From contig CM046306.1 of the NCBI GenBank assembly GCA_025267735.1, positions 30,521,919 through 30,585,918 on the forward strand: a stretch of 64,000 bases of DNA. Direction: 5' to 3'. Position numbers and translations under genes: made by a program. Source of the stretch: Mactra quadrangularis. Its lineage: Eukaryota > Mollusca > Bivalvia > Venerida > Mactridae. This document shows, piece by piece, positions 14,046 through 39,152 of the stretch. The notes beneath the pieces were generated by a model. It worked only from the letters and a program-made list of their open reading frames with translations. It had not been told where the DNA came from and did not search any database. How positions within the stretch are numbered: the stretch's first letter is position 1; each line of letters begins with the position of its first letter.

Positions 14046-14597
14046 CAAAATCCCCTTGATCATAATCCCCTTGGTTGATAAACGACATAGTGATCGAAAT
14101 CCCCTCAACAGAAATGACAGGGTTATCATAATCCCCTTGGCAAAAATAAAGGGGTGGTCATAATCCCCTCAGTGGGTAGTCAAAATCCCCTCAAATAATG
14201 TGAAATGGTTGGGAAATTTCTTTTCTTATTTTTCTTTTTAGTTCAATGAATTTAAGAACCAACTGCTTCAAGAATTGCTGAAAAAAAAGAGAAAAGCATA
14301 CAAACAATTAAAAGGTGTATGTTTGTCACAGCCAGTTAATTTGCTGAGAAAATTGTAAAATACAAACAAATAAATGATAGTTGATTATAATTAATCATTG
14401 CAATTATAGTTATATGTAACAAACAATCAATTAATCTTTGCAATGATAAACCCCATTTTGACCACCCCATCATTTTTGCCAAGGGGATTTTGACTATCCA
14501 TCAAGGGGATTATGAACACCCGGTCATTTCTGTTGAGGGGATTTCGATCACTATGTCATTTTTCAACCAAGGGGATTATGATCAAGGGGATTTTGAT
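14046..14597. mobile_element. foldback element with repeated 'aatccccttg' arms
   Basis: The left arm at about 14046-14200 and the right arm at about 14450-14597 are long inverted repeats. Both carry, in mirrored order, 'caaaatccccttgatca', 'taatccccttgg', 'acatagtgatcgaaatcccc' and 'tcaacagaaatgac'. Within each arm the word aatcccc(t/c)(t/c) recurs 5-6 times with short spacers. The roughly 250 bp centre is AT-rich and noncoding. No obvious target site duplication. Confidence 0.75.
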
Positions 14598-15090
14598 ATA
14601 CATTCACCCCATGCTACCCTACAACAAGTTTTCTTACGAAAAACAAGACAAAAATTAATCAGTGGTTAAACATTTTTTCATCCAGTCATAAATTAATAGG
14701 CTTGTGTTTCGTTAATTTTTAAATCGTTGCTTGTATTTTATATCATTTTACGTGTTTAAAATGCTTGTATTCCTAATAATTTTTCCAAAGGTATCGAAAA
14801 ATGTGATTCTTCGGCGGATTTCCACGTTTTGGATCGTTCCAACAACCATTCTTGTAAATCCACTGAAAAACTCCGAAAAACTCACAACAACACTGAATTT
14901 CAATACAATAAACTAAGCCTCTTATTTTTAAATAAAAACGTATCATAAACCGGCTTTTTTGGATGTTAAATCTGAGAATTTTCTCATTGCATTCGGTGAT
15001 TTTATACAAGTTACCAAGTGTATTTTTTTTATAAATTCTCGGCATTTACATGATGAAATTGCTGATTTTTTTGTAAATCAGAATTTTATC

Positions 15091-15128
15091 CATTCTCGTT
15101 CCATTAAAACCTCGGGATACGAGAATGG
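15091..15128. repeat. short palindromic MITE, 'tcgtacccagagg' family, copy 4 (minimal)
   Basis: Only the arms remain: 'cattctcgttccat' and 'ctcgggatacgagaatg'. Confidence 0.45.
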
Positions 15129-15249
15129 GATTTAATAAGAATGGGATTTAATAAGCCAACAACTTAAATCTAAACGAACAAAACGGGCACATTCATGAAG
15201 GATACCTCAATTATAGCGCTCAATATTTCCTTGGTAGTGCCCAAAAGTG

Positions 15250-15430
15250 CTTAAAATGTAATGATAATTTACCAAATTTTAGCTCCATTTTATCCTTTTT
15301 AAAGTGTGTTCAAAAGTGCTCAGATTTACACCTTTGACATGCAAAAATTCAAAAATTTTCCACATCTTCCGGAGGGGATACCCCTCCCGTACTTCCCATA
15401 AACGACCCCTCTGTATCAGGCCCTGTGATC
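15250..15430 (-). repeat. hAT-like right-end repeat, copy A
   Basis: Shares with 15590-15735 the words 'gtgctcagattt', 'cacctttgacatgc', 'ggggatacccctcccg' and a terminus 'caggccctg'. The two copies lie about 300 bp apart in the same orientation. Confidence 0.5.
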
Positions 15431-15589
15431 TAACTCACATGAACGCATTTTTCTTTATTTATGAATACATTTGTATTTATTAAAAGCTAATCAATCACAT
15501 GAATCTGAATTGTTACGCAGTGCATCGCTTTTTTACTGAAAAGGATGATAGTTAGCCTAGTTTTAGCTTCATTCAATTTGTTTAAAAGA

Positions 15590-15735
15590 GCATTTTAAAG
15601 TGCTCAGATTTGCACCTTTGACATGCGAAAACTAAAAAAATTCTATACCGTCGGGAGGGGATACCCCTCCCGAACACACCCCATGTGCCCCCCCCCCACT
15701 TACGACCCTTCTGGATCCGGCCCTGTAAAGTGGGA
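15590..15735 (-). repeat. hAT-like right-end repeat, copy B
   Basis: Second copy of the block at 15250-15430, ending 'ttctggatccggccctg'. It includes a perfect small palindrome (gggaggggatacccctccc) and a C run. It abuts the LINE fragment that follows. Confidence 0.5.
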
Positions 15736-15797
15736 TGAAAATAAGTAATACGTAAAATTCATTAAGATGGAAAATGAAGTCAAGCCAGTGACATAGA

Positions 15798-17985
15798 TCT
15801 ATATCTCTGGTCAAGCGTGAACAACTTTTATTGATGCTAAATGTCTTCTTGCACCCATATTATGTAAATTGTTTAATCATGTATATAATACTGGAATCTA
15901 TCCCGAAGAATGGACTAAAGGTGTGCTGGTCCCAGTCCCTAAAAAGGGAGACCCTAACAATGTGGATAATTTCAGAGGGATAATGCTTACTAGTATATTT
16001 TCAAAACTATTTTCTATACTGTTGGACGTAAGAGCCCGTTTATTTGTTGAAAACAATAATATTTTTACTGACTATCAGTTTGGATTCCGCCATAACCGCA
16101 GTACTGTAGATTGTATTTTTGTTTTACAATCCATTGTTAATCGTATAGTACATCATGAAAGAAAAAGTCTCTATTGCGCTTTTGTCGACTTTAAAAAAGC
16201 ATTTGACATGGTATACAGAAATGGTATATGGATTATAACATGTCCACTAAGTTTTTAACTATGTTACGTAGTATGTATCAATCTGTAAAAATATGCGTTA
16301 AACTTAACAATAATTTAACTGAATATTTTGATAGTTATATGGGGGTTAAACAGGGTGAGACATCGTCATCTCTTTTTTTTACTTTTTATAAATGACATGG
16401 AGTCTTGTCTTTTCGATAATGAGGCTGAGGTAGTCAGTTTAGACCAATTACAAATATTCATACTGCTTTTTGCTGATGATACCGTCCTTTTTTCATATTC
16501 TCTCACGGGCTTACAGTTACTGTTGAATAATTTGCACACTTATTGTTCTAAGTGGAATATTATTGTTAATACATCAAAAACTGTTGTGATGTGTTGCAAA
16601 CTAGGTAATAAACGCACAAACTTTGATATCTATTATGGAAATATCAAATTGAATATTGTTGATAAATTTTGTTACTTAGGTGTTGTACTATCATCAAATG
16701 GTAAATTTTACAATACACAGAAAGCATTATCTGAACAAGCATTGCGTTCTATATTTTGTATTAAATCAATTTTTCAGGTTGTCTCCCTTGGTGTACTTGA
16801 AAAAATTAAACTATTTGATAGTATGGTATTACCAATTCTTAACTACGGTTGTGAAATTTGGGGGTTTCATAAAAGTCCTGACGTTGAAAAAGTATATATC
16901 AAATTTTTAAAATAGTATTAAATGTGAGATACCAGACAACTAATGTTACTGTATATGGCGAACTTGGTAAAGTACCCTTAGATGTGGTAAGGAAAGAACG
17001 TATTTTAAAGTATTTTTTTTAAATAGTAAATGCCAAGAATTCACTTATGTATAAAACATTTATGTATGATAAAGCAAATAATGTTACAAATTCTTGGGCA
17101 GGCGATGTTAAGAACTTGTTGAACGATCTAGGATACTCATACATATGGGATACTATGGATTTTTCACGTTCCCAGTTGAATTATATTATACAATGTTTAT
17201 ATAGTCAATATTATCAACTATTTTTCTCTTTTTTAGACTACATGCCTAAATTGAATACCTACAAACTATTTAAAAATAATTTTGAATCTGAAAAATATTT
17301 ATCTTGTATCAAAAATGATAATCATAGAATTGCTTTAACTCGTATTCGTTGCTCTGCTCATAAACTTGCCGTAGAAGAAGGGCGTTATAGAAATATTGAC
17401 AGAGCCGATAGAAAATGCATTTTTTGTGATATGAACGTAATTGAAGATGAATACCATTTTATTTTAATCTGTCCTATGTACCGCAATATTCGCAAAGAAT
17501 GCCTATCCAATTATTATAACCATTGGCCAACTATCCAAAAATTACGAAATTTAATGTCCTCAACAAGTACCAGTCTAATTTGTAAATTAGCAAAATATAT
17601 GTATCTTGCTAATAAAAAACGATCTTCTTTACTAAATCAAGTGAACACATAATAAGTTTACAATTTAATTTTGTTGATATCTTATTTTGCTTGGGGTTAT
17701 TTTGTCTACCTTTTTTGTCTAACTTCTAACGATTCTTTGTTGTTGTTTTTTTCAAGTCAAAGTACTGCTTTAAGATTCACATTCTGTACTCATACTCTTC
17801 TCAATGATGTATCATTATTCAAAGATTACTGTATTCTTATACATGTTTGTTCATATATATTCCTTATGATGTATTGTCTTAAAAATTTATCTATATGTAT
17901 GTATGTATGTTGTTGCCGCCAACTGACGGCAGAAAAGCACGCATGTGCTTAATTGCTAAAATAAATATATTTGTATTTGTATTTG
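15798..17985 (+). pseudogene. 5'-truncated, frameshifted LINE (non-LTR retrotransposon) reverse transcriptase
   Basis: Broken coding frames together read as the reverse transcriptase and C-terminal part of a LINE ORF2. In order I see 'GIYPEEWTKGVLVPVPKKGD' (15899-15958), 'FGFRHNRSTVDC', 'FVDFKKAFD' (about 16190), 'GVKQGE' (about 16342), the catalytic 'FADDTVLFS' (about 16470), 'YLGVVLS', 'LPILNYGCEIWG', 'VYGELGKVPL' and a Cys/His knuckle (C-x2-C ... H ... C) near 17420-17475. Frame changes occur near 16220-16260, in a T run at about 16372, near 16910, and in a T run at about 17015, so it is dead. The endonuclease domain is missing, as is usual for truncated insertions. The 3' end carries a 'ttgtattt' tail at about 17965-17985. 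The clade is not certain; CR1/L2/Jockey-like groups are candidates. Confidence 0.9.
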
Positions 17986-18587
17986 ATCGATAATTACACT
18001 CTCAACAAAGCCCCCAGGCGAGAGATTAACAACCGGGTGATAGCAATTAACTGCTATGATTACGGACACAAGTACGGACCTTAAATGCATTAGAGTATAT
18101 CAGCTCAGCTGGAAAACGTATCTCTGGGCCGAGACGGGGGGGGGGGGGGTACAGCCCAAACGCCCAGGTTTAAATCCGCGGCTGAAGGGAAATCTCAAAC
18201 GCTGTTATTGTGTGGAGAATTCGTTCTGTAGAGGGCCACACTGTAGAGTTATATACTGTATTATATTGAAACATTAAGGAATAGAACCAAAATGTCTAAA
18301 CTATTTATAGCTCGATCTACATAAAAACATTTAAGTAAAATCATAATTACTATGTTTTTAATTTAAAACTTGCGCATCTAAATATTCTGAATAATATCAT
18401 GAAAAAATGTGAATTGAAACAGCTTTTTCATGGTTGTCAATATAGGTTATGGTGGCTTTTTACTTATCAGTGAACTTAACGAATCCAACACAGATTAGAT
18501 TATCGTGTGAACAGAGATCAAGAAGAATTTAAGTCCGGACTAGTTACGGAACAGCCGTTGCGCGTGACTTTAGCGCGTTTCGATCTA

Positions 18588-18597
18588 AGTGTATAAA
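18588..18597 (+). promoter_or_regulatory. possible TATA-like element upstream of PSMC5
   Basis: 'gtgtataaag' lies about 75 bases before the proposed PSMC5 start codon, a spacing that would give a short 5' UTR. Weak: many housekeeping promoters are TATA-less and the local DNA is AT-rich. Confidence 0.25.
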
Positions 18598-18669
18598 GCG
18601 CTTATTAAATCGTTTTCAAAAATCGATATCTCTCAAGTGCTTGCATTAGCCGCATGAATAAGGGAAAAA

Positions 18670-33718
<15,049 letters not shown>

Positions 33719-34334
33719 ATGACACACTGTTATATTCTGTGATCTGTATGGATGACACTATCTCTCTCTCATATTGTACATTGACCTTACATTCTCTCAC
33801 ATATATATGTTGTACATTTTGTAAAATGGTTGAATATAACTTACACTGATATGTTATAGTCTGATTCTGGTCAACCTTGCTATCAATACTGCAAGGCTTA
33901 ACATTAAAGGTTGTCCTATTGCCCCTGAAAACCTATATTTGGGTTTTAGCAACTTGTTACTGCTAGTAAACATTTTGTTCAAGCAAGTAAAATATATAGT
34001 TAGTTGTTAAAATGGGAACCTACTTTAAAATTAATGTCAAGCCCTTTATTCATCACTACCATGATATTCACATAAGTCTATAAAATGTAAAGAAACTGCA
34101 TGTGAAAGCAGTTAATGGTATTAAACACATATGATATAGTTTGGTATTAAAATGGAAAAAAACTTAAGTGCACTTTGATGATAAAAACAGTTTTTTTACA
34201 TAAGTAAAAGTTTTCAGAAATTGTACTTAGTTCTAGATTTTTTGGTACATGTACTTGGAAATTGGTTCTATTCCTAATGTAAAAGCTGATGAAATTTTGA
34301 ATATTTACCCTTGTTTTAATCAAAGTGAACTGAT

Positions 34335-34340
34335 AATAAA
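34335..34340 (+). terminator. candidate proximal polyadenylation signal of PSMC5
   Basis: AATAAA about 620 bases after the PSMC5 stop codon. The region 33719-35720 has no other gene and is the likely 3' UTR or flank. Confidence 0.3.
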
Positions 34341-35297
34341 GAATGGTGTCGAAATGTGTTGGGTTAAAGTTGTCAATCTATAAATAGGTTATGAAATTAT
34401 TGACTATAAGCAGTTCTATGTGACTACTTCAGTAGGCATTAAAACATTAGAGAGTTTGTGATACAGTAATGTTCCACATTTTTGAGGATTTTAAAAAGTC
34501 TTAAATATAAAATAGTCCTTTTATCAAGCCCATTCTGCTATTATAAGCATCCATTTTGATGGTTTAATAGTAGAGTTTAAATATGATAAGGAGGACTAAA
34601 AATATTATGTAGCTAGTTTGATTGACTATAACAAATTAATTTAAAATTTAGATATTTTTGGAGGCTTAGTCAATGGTTAATTCATATAAAATATTATTTA
34701 AGATACTAGTTTTGTTCAAGAATAATATATGAAGTTATGTTGTCATAATTAAGAGCTGTTCTCGTTAAATATCTATTTTACACTTAAAAACAAATTATCT
34801 TGAAAGAGCAAGATTTAAAAATTACATATCTATGGTCATGAAGAATGATTTATAATACATATATGTATGTGAAGTTTGTATATTTTCATCAAAGTGCTTT
34901 ACTTTATATATGGTGACAGATTGATGCTTAAATGTGTCAGCTATCAGGGATAAAGTTTGATAATTGACAATTGAACTTGTAAAAAGTATACTACCTGGAA
35001 TGGTTCAGGGGTTGTATTCACAAGCTTTTGTAGTAAAACCTTAAAATATTAAGCACTTCAATGAATAATTTTAACACATCAATATATCTTGTAGTTTCAG
35101 ATTACCCAATATTTCATTGATGTGATTATCATAGGTTCATAGTTAACATGATCATCTGAAACTGTTCCATTATGAAGTTATTATTTTAGATTAAAACTCT
35201 TTGTGACCTGCATTTAATATGGTTTTATTTCTCGGTTATTTATTGAAGTTTTAACATTCAGGGATTATATTTTATATGGAGATGTCTATCCCATGAC

Positions 35298-35319
35298 AAT
35301 AAAAAGATTTGAAAATAAA
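35298..35319 (+). terminator. candidate distal polyadenylation signals of PSMC5
   Basis: Two AATAAA hexamers at 35298-35303 and 35314-35319, about 1.6 kb after the stop codon. Which signal is used cannot be decided from sequence. Confidence 0.3.
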
Positions 35320-35762
35320 TGAATACAAGGATAAAATTTCATTTATGTTTCTTGTGAAAACCCAATAGGCCTTCTGATCCTCTAATGATGATTAACAATA
35401 ATTGACAACTTAATTTATTATGGTCCACATACATGTAGTTGGTGTTAATCAATTTTCAGTATAGCCCTTATATGAACACCATCTCTTTTTATTGTCATAT
35501 TTTATATATAATACAGACAATTATTGTAATTATGTCATTATGACAAACAGCAAACTTACATTGTACCAAACTTTATTTTTAAAGAGAGAGAATTCAGTTA
35601 TGTACAAGTATATATATTTTCATGTTCTGAGTAGATTTGTTTGTTTCATGTTTGATGAATGTTTTCATTATATTACTAATGCATTGATGTATAAATGTAT
35701 AATTTATCTTCATTAAAGAAGTAAGTCAATGATGTTCTTCTGTCCTTATTTATTGGATTTAA

Positions 35763-35950
35763 TGCCAGCATATCAAACCTAGCTTTCCTGGACCATTTTC
35801 TATGACTAGTACTCGCCTACCATTCCACTTGGTCGACAACTTCTCCATAAACCTTATTTATAGGGGAAATTGACATTATTGCTAAATTTTCATGGGAGGT
35901 GTATAACCCTCTTGTGTGAGGCTCAGAACATAAACTCCTTGATGTCCCTG
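35763..35950 (-). mobile_element. degenerate SINE body, copy 1
   Basis: The block 'gacaacttctccataaacc' with 'ctatgactagtactcgcc' and 'ccttatttataggg' resembles the blocks at 40290-40400 and 42640-42740, which sit beside a tRNA-like head or a 'gcgttaaacc' tail. This copy lacks a clear tRNA head. Confidence 0.45.
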
Positions 35951-36712
35951 CACATAACTTAATGCACCAAGGTTCTGGGTAGCATTTATGGTATTGTATG
36001 CCTATTTAATAACTTGGAACATCCCTTAGTATTTTGTTAGTAGGAACTCTTGCTTCGTCCTTACGTGCACACTACCATCCAAAAATGTAAGCCTATGGTA
36101 CTTCATGGAAGTGACTGATAGGCCGTTCTATCAATATGTTAATGATATTATATGCAACATTGCATACTAAATCATATTGTTAATCTACATTGTAAGCAAC
36201 TGGAGATAGCCAGCCAACTTCTTTCTATATTACTATACATTACCAATTTATTTTAGCTGGATTGTGAATTTGTTTTGACAATTCATTAAATCTGCTTGCA
36301 AGGTGATCATATTCAGCATTCAAAAAGGAAGCATAGTGTATGGTGCTTAATGCCACATTTCAACAAAATTTCAGTGGTCTTCCTAGTACTGTCACCTGAC
36401 TGGTCTTGAACACAGAAGTATGTCATGTGACCTTCCTTTGATTTTCAAGCATAGCTTATATATACATATCCCTGTGGACCAAAGCTTTTAACCTTGTACA
36501 TGTACTACTAGCAAATAACCTAGCCGGAAGCTGACAATTTCCTTACAGAATAAAGTAGGTGTGAGAATGGCCATATAAAGTGTTTCTTAATTACAACGAA
36601 ACAAGAAGGTATATTAGCTCCACCAGGGAAATACAATGCCTTTGTATAGCACAAATATTTATCAGTCAATTGAAATATTCAATAGCCTTTCACAACACGG
36701 TTCATACAGTAA

Positions 36713-36854
36713 GGGTGCGTTGCTTAAGCAAATCGCTACGTTTCACTTTGTGTCCTGGTACCCAAAATTTGATGTCACACACTCATTCCTTTTGCTGTAA
36801 GAAGGGTACCAGGACTCAAAGCGATACGTAGCGATTTGCTTAAGCAACGCGCCC
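36713..36854. mobile_element. palindromic MITE with TAA duplication (Harbinger-like)
   Basis: 142 bp. The left arm 'gggtgcgttgcttaagcaaa' and the right arm (reverse complement 'gggcgcgttgcttaagcaaa') continue inward through 'tcgctacg' to 'tggtaccc'. It is flanked by TAA at 36710-36712 and 36855-36857. No coding potential. Confidence 0.8.
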
Positions 36855-37069
36855 TAAGTCTTAAATCTCTCTTTGTGTCACAATTGTGTCGGAAGTCGTG
36901 ATTCTAATTTTATGATGTAAGAAATTGTCCAAATAAGTAAGTTTCAAGCTCTCTTGAATCTGACACAACCTCTGTTTGTTCAAGTCGGACTGACCAGACC
37001 TTGTAGGGTTTCTAATGATATAACAGACCCTTCAAAATATACAATAAACTATGAATATATTGATCATAA

Positions 37070-37272
37070 GGCGACAACAAGTTGATCATGTGTTCTACGG
37101 AGAAAAAATGGGGGAAGCGAACGAAGAAAAAAAATCTTAGTTCAGTTGCTTTATATAGCGGTTTGACCAAATTTTTATGAGCGAGCAAGGAAATAAAATT
37201 TTTTTTGTGTAAAAACCGTCAAAATTAAGGTGCGAGTGAATCCATAGAACATATGATCAACTTGCAGTGGCC
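37070..37272 (+). mobile_element. PIF/Harbinger-like MITE, copy 2
   Basis: 203 bp, TIRs 'ggcgacaacaagttgatcat' and 'atcaacttgcagtggcc', flanked by TAA. Same family as 28105-28326 and 61438-61653, with a few substitutions in the TIRs. Confidence 0.8.
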
Positions 37273-37411
37273 TAAGTATTTATTATTTTATTGAATAACA
37301 ATATAACAAATCAATACAACACACATAATTATATTCAGTACATGTACCATTCACTTCATGATTTATGTTTGAACACTTTCTTCGCTGCTCTACATTAAAT
37401 ACAGATCTGTG

Positions 37412-37533
37412 GTTTCCTAAGCATATTGCTAGCTCGTGCCCTGGTACCCTTCCTGCACCAATAGGAAAACATATGTGATATCAAATTAAGGGTACCAGGG
37501 GGAGAATGCTAGCAAGCCATATGCTTAGGAAAC
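37412..37533. mobile_element. palindromic MITE related in layout to 36713-36854
   Basis: The arms 'gtttcctaagcatat' / 'atatgcttaggaaac' continue inward through 'gctagc' to 'ctggtaccctt' / 'aagggtaccag'. It shares the 'tggtaccc' inner arms and a 'cttaag/cctaag' outer word with the element 700 bp upstream. Confidence 0.65.
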
Positions 37534-38244
37534 TAGCCCCATGTGTGTGGTTTCTATTTGACAAAAGCATTCAAGGGACAGCACTCTAGACAACATTTGG
37601 GGTGAAAGTGTTTACAAAATTAATATTGACATGCAAATCAAATAAGATGACTGAAATTTCAAGTGAACACATGATCTTTTATTCATTGAAAACCTTCAAC
37701 TTACATGCAAGACTTCTAATACTTTCTAAGCACGGACCATAATCCAGTCAAATTCATGACAGAAATATGGAGTAAAATTACAACAGGAGAGTTTTGAAAT
37801 ACAATTATTCTTGTAATTAATAGAGAATGCCATAAAATACATCATAGAGCTATTTTATAGACATTTCAAATGATTAATAATAATGTGATACAGCAAAATT
37901 TGACAAAAATCTGATTTTCCAAAGTTCAATGTGAAGAATTTCACACCTAAGCCAATGCCAATTAACAACTAAGTAATACAATCTCAATTTTCTAAGAATA
38001 GTCAAGGTAAAACTATCTCTGACTTAGAGACCAATCATCACAGATATTAGTTAGTCAATTGTTTATCTGCACACCATGAGTTTCCATTGAACACTACTAA
38101 CCTTCTTCAGGCTTACACAATGCTATTTTACCACAAATAACTTATTTCATTAAAAGAAATCAACAGCTAAATAACAGTACTATTGTTCCATTTTTATTTA
38201 ACTGTCAATGGTGCATACATTAACCCCTTTGCCATACATAAATA

Positions 38245-38639
38245 CAATCTGATTAAAACCCGATCTAAAATTTTCTGCTTGCCTACTCGCTAATTTAGAT
38301 CTGGCCTTTTTCAAACCAAGGTCACGTTCAGGTGACCTTTTCTCATCATAATATTCATGACGAGATTGTTATGATACGTAACCTGTTTACATCGTCTACG
38401 TCACGCAATTTGAAACGAGCCGTCCAATCGCAGACTGAATAATACCGCTGTCAAGTTAGCTTGCAAACCTTGGTCTAAAATTAGAAATTACGAAATCAAA
38501 ATGTTATTAATAGTGTTTCGTCTAGATGAAAGCTACGCATTGATTGGTTGACACAAAGTTCATCTCGACATGACCTTCCACGGAGACAGTAGAGATCCTG
38601 TACAACAATGCTCTACAGGATATCTGTTTACAGAGATTG
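38245..38639 (+). mobile_element. 'caatctgattaaaac' DNA element with 9-bp TSD, complete copy 1
   Basis: 395 bp starting 'caatctgattaaaacccgat' and ending 'gtttacagagattg', so the ends are short imperfect inverted repeats. The 9-mer acataaata flanks both sides exactly (38236-38244 and 38640-38648). Noncoding. A 9-bp duplication suggests Mutator-like or Merlin-like mobilisation; the superfamily is not proven. Confidence 0.85.
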
Positions 38640-38664
38640 ACATAAATACAGCCATTTATTTTTA

Positions 38665-39045
38665 TTGACCATGAGTACAAAAATAGTACATTTTTGTATT
38701 AGTATGATCATGAGTACAAAAATAGTACATTTTTGTATTAGTATGATCATGAGTACAAAAATAGTACATTTTTGTATTAGTATGATCATGAGTACAAAAA
38801 TAGTACATTTTTGTATTAGTATGATCATGAGTACAAAAATAGTACATTTTTGTATTAGTATGATCATGAGTACAAAAATAGTACATTTTTGTATTAGTAT
38901 GATCGTGAGTACAAAAATAGTACATTTTTGTATTAGTATGATCGTGAGTACAAAAATAGTACATTTTTGTATTAGTATGATCTTGAGTACAAAAATAGTA
39001 CATTTTTGTATAATTAGTATGATCATGAGTACAAAAATATTGTAA
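38665..39045. repeat. 39-bp minisatellite, hairpin monomer, about 9.5 copies
   Basis: Nine full units and a partial one. Each unit has a perfect 9-bp inverted repeat tacaaaaat / atttttgta around a 5-base centre (agtac), then 'ttagtatgatcatgag'. Units are almost identical; they vary mainly at one base (gatcAtgag, gatcGtgag, gatcTtgag), and the last unit has a 3-bp insertion. Because 39 is a multiple of three, every stop-free frame stays open, which explains three overlapping open frames over 110 codons. These are not genes. The array begins about 110 bases beyond the ESS2 stop codon, so it may be in the ESS2 3' UTR. Confidence 0.95.
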
Positions 39046-39051
39046 TTAGTA

Positions 39052-39057
39052 TTTAAT
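39052..39057 (-). terminator. candidate ESS2 polyadenylation signal (ATTAAA)
   Basis: On the - strand, ATTAAA lies about 95 bases after the ESS2 stop. An AATAAA beyond the minisatellite (38655-38660, - strand) is an alternative that would place the array in the mRNA. Confidence 0.35.
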
Positions 39058-39152
39058 TTAGATAACTGACTTTCATGTATGCATTACTGACAATTGAATA
39101 AAATTCAACAATTATCGCAACAATAACAAAATTTTTGATTTCACTCATTTCA

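Noticed and set aside
15632..15814. Short - strand protein with glycine-rich stretch
   Set aside because: Comes from the C/G runs of the repeat end at 15590-15735.
38665..39045. Three overlapping open frames of 113-132 codons on both strands
   Set aside because: They are produced by the 39-bp tandem repeat, whose length is divisible by three; there is no start/stop or splice logic and no protein resemblance.
38665..39045. CRISPR-like array
   Set aside because: Units are contiguous with no unique spacers, and the window is from a eukaryote.
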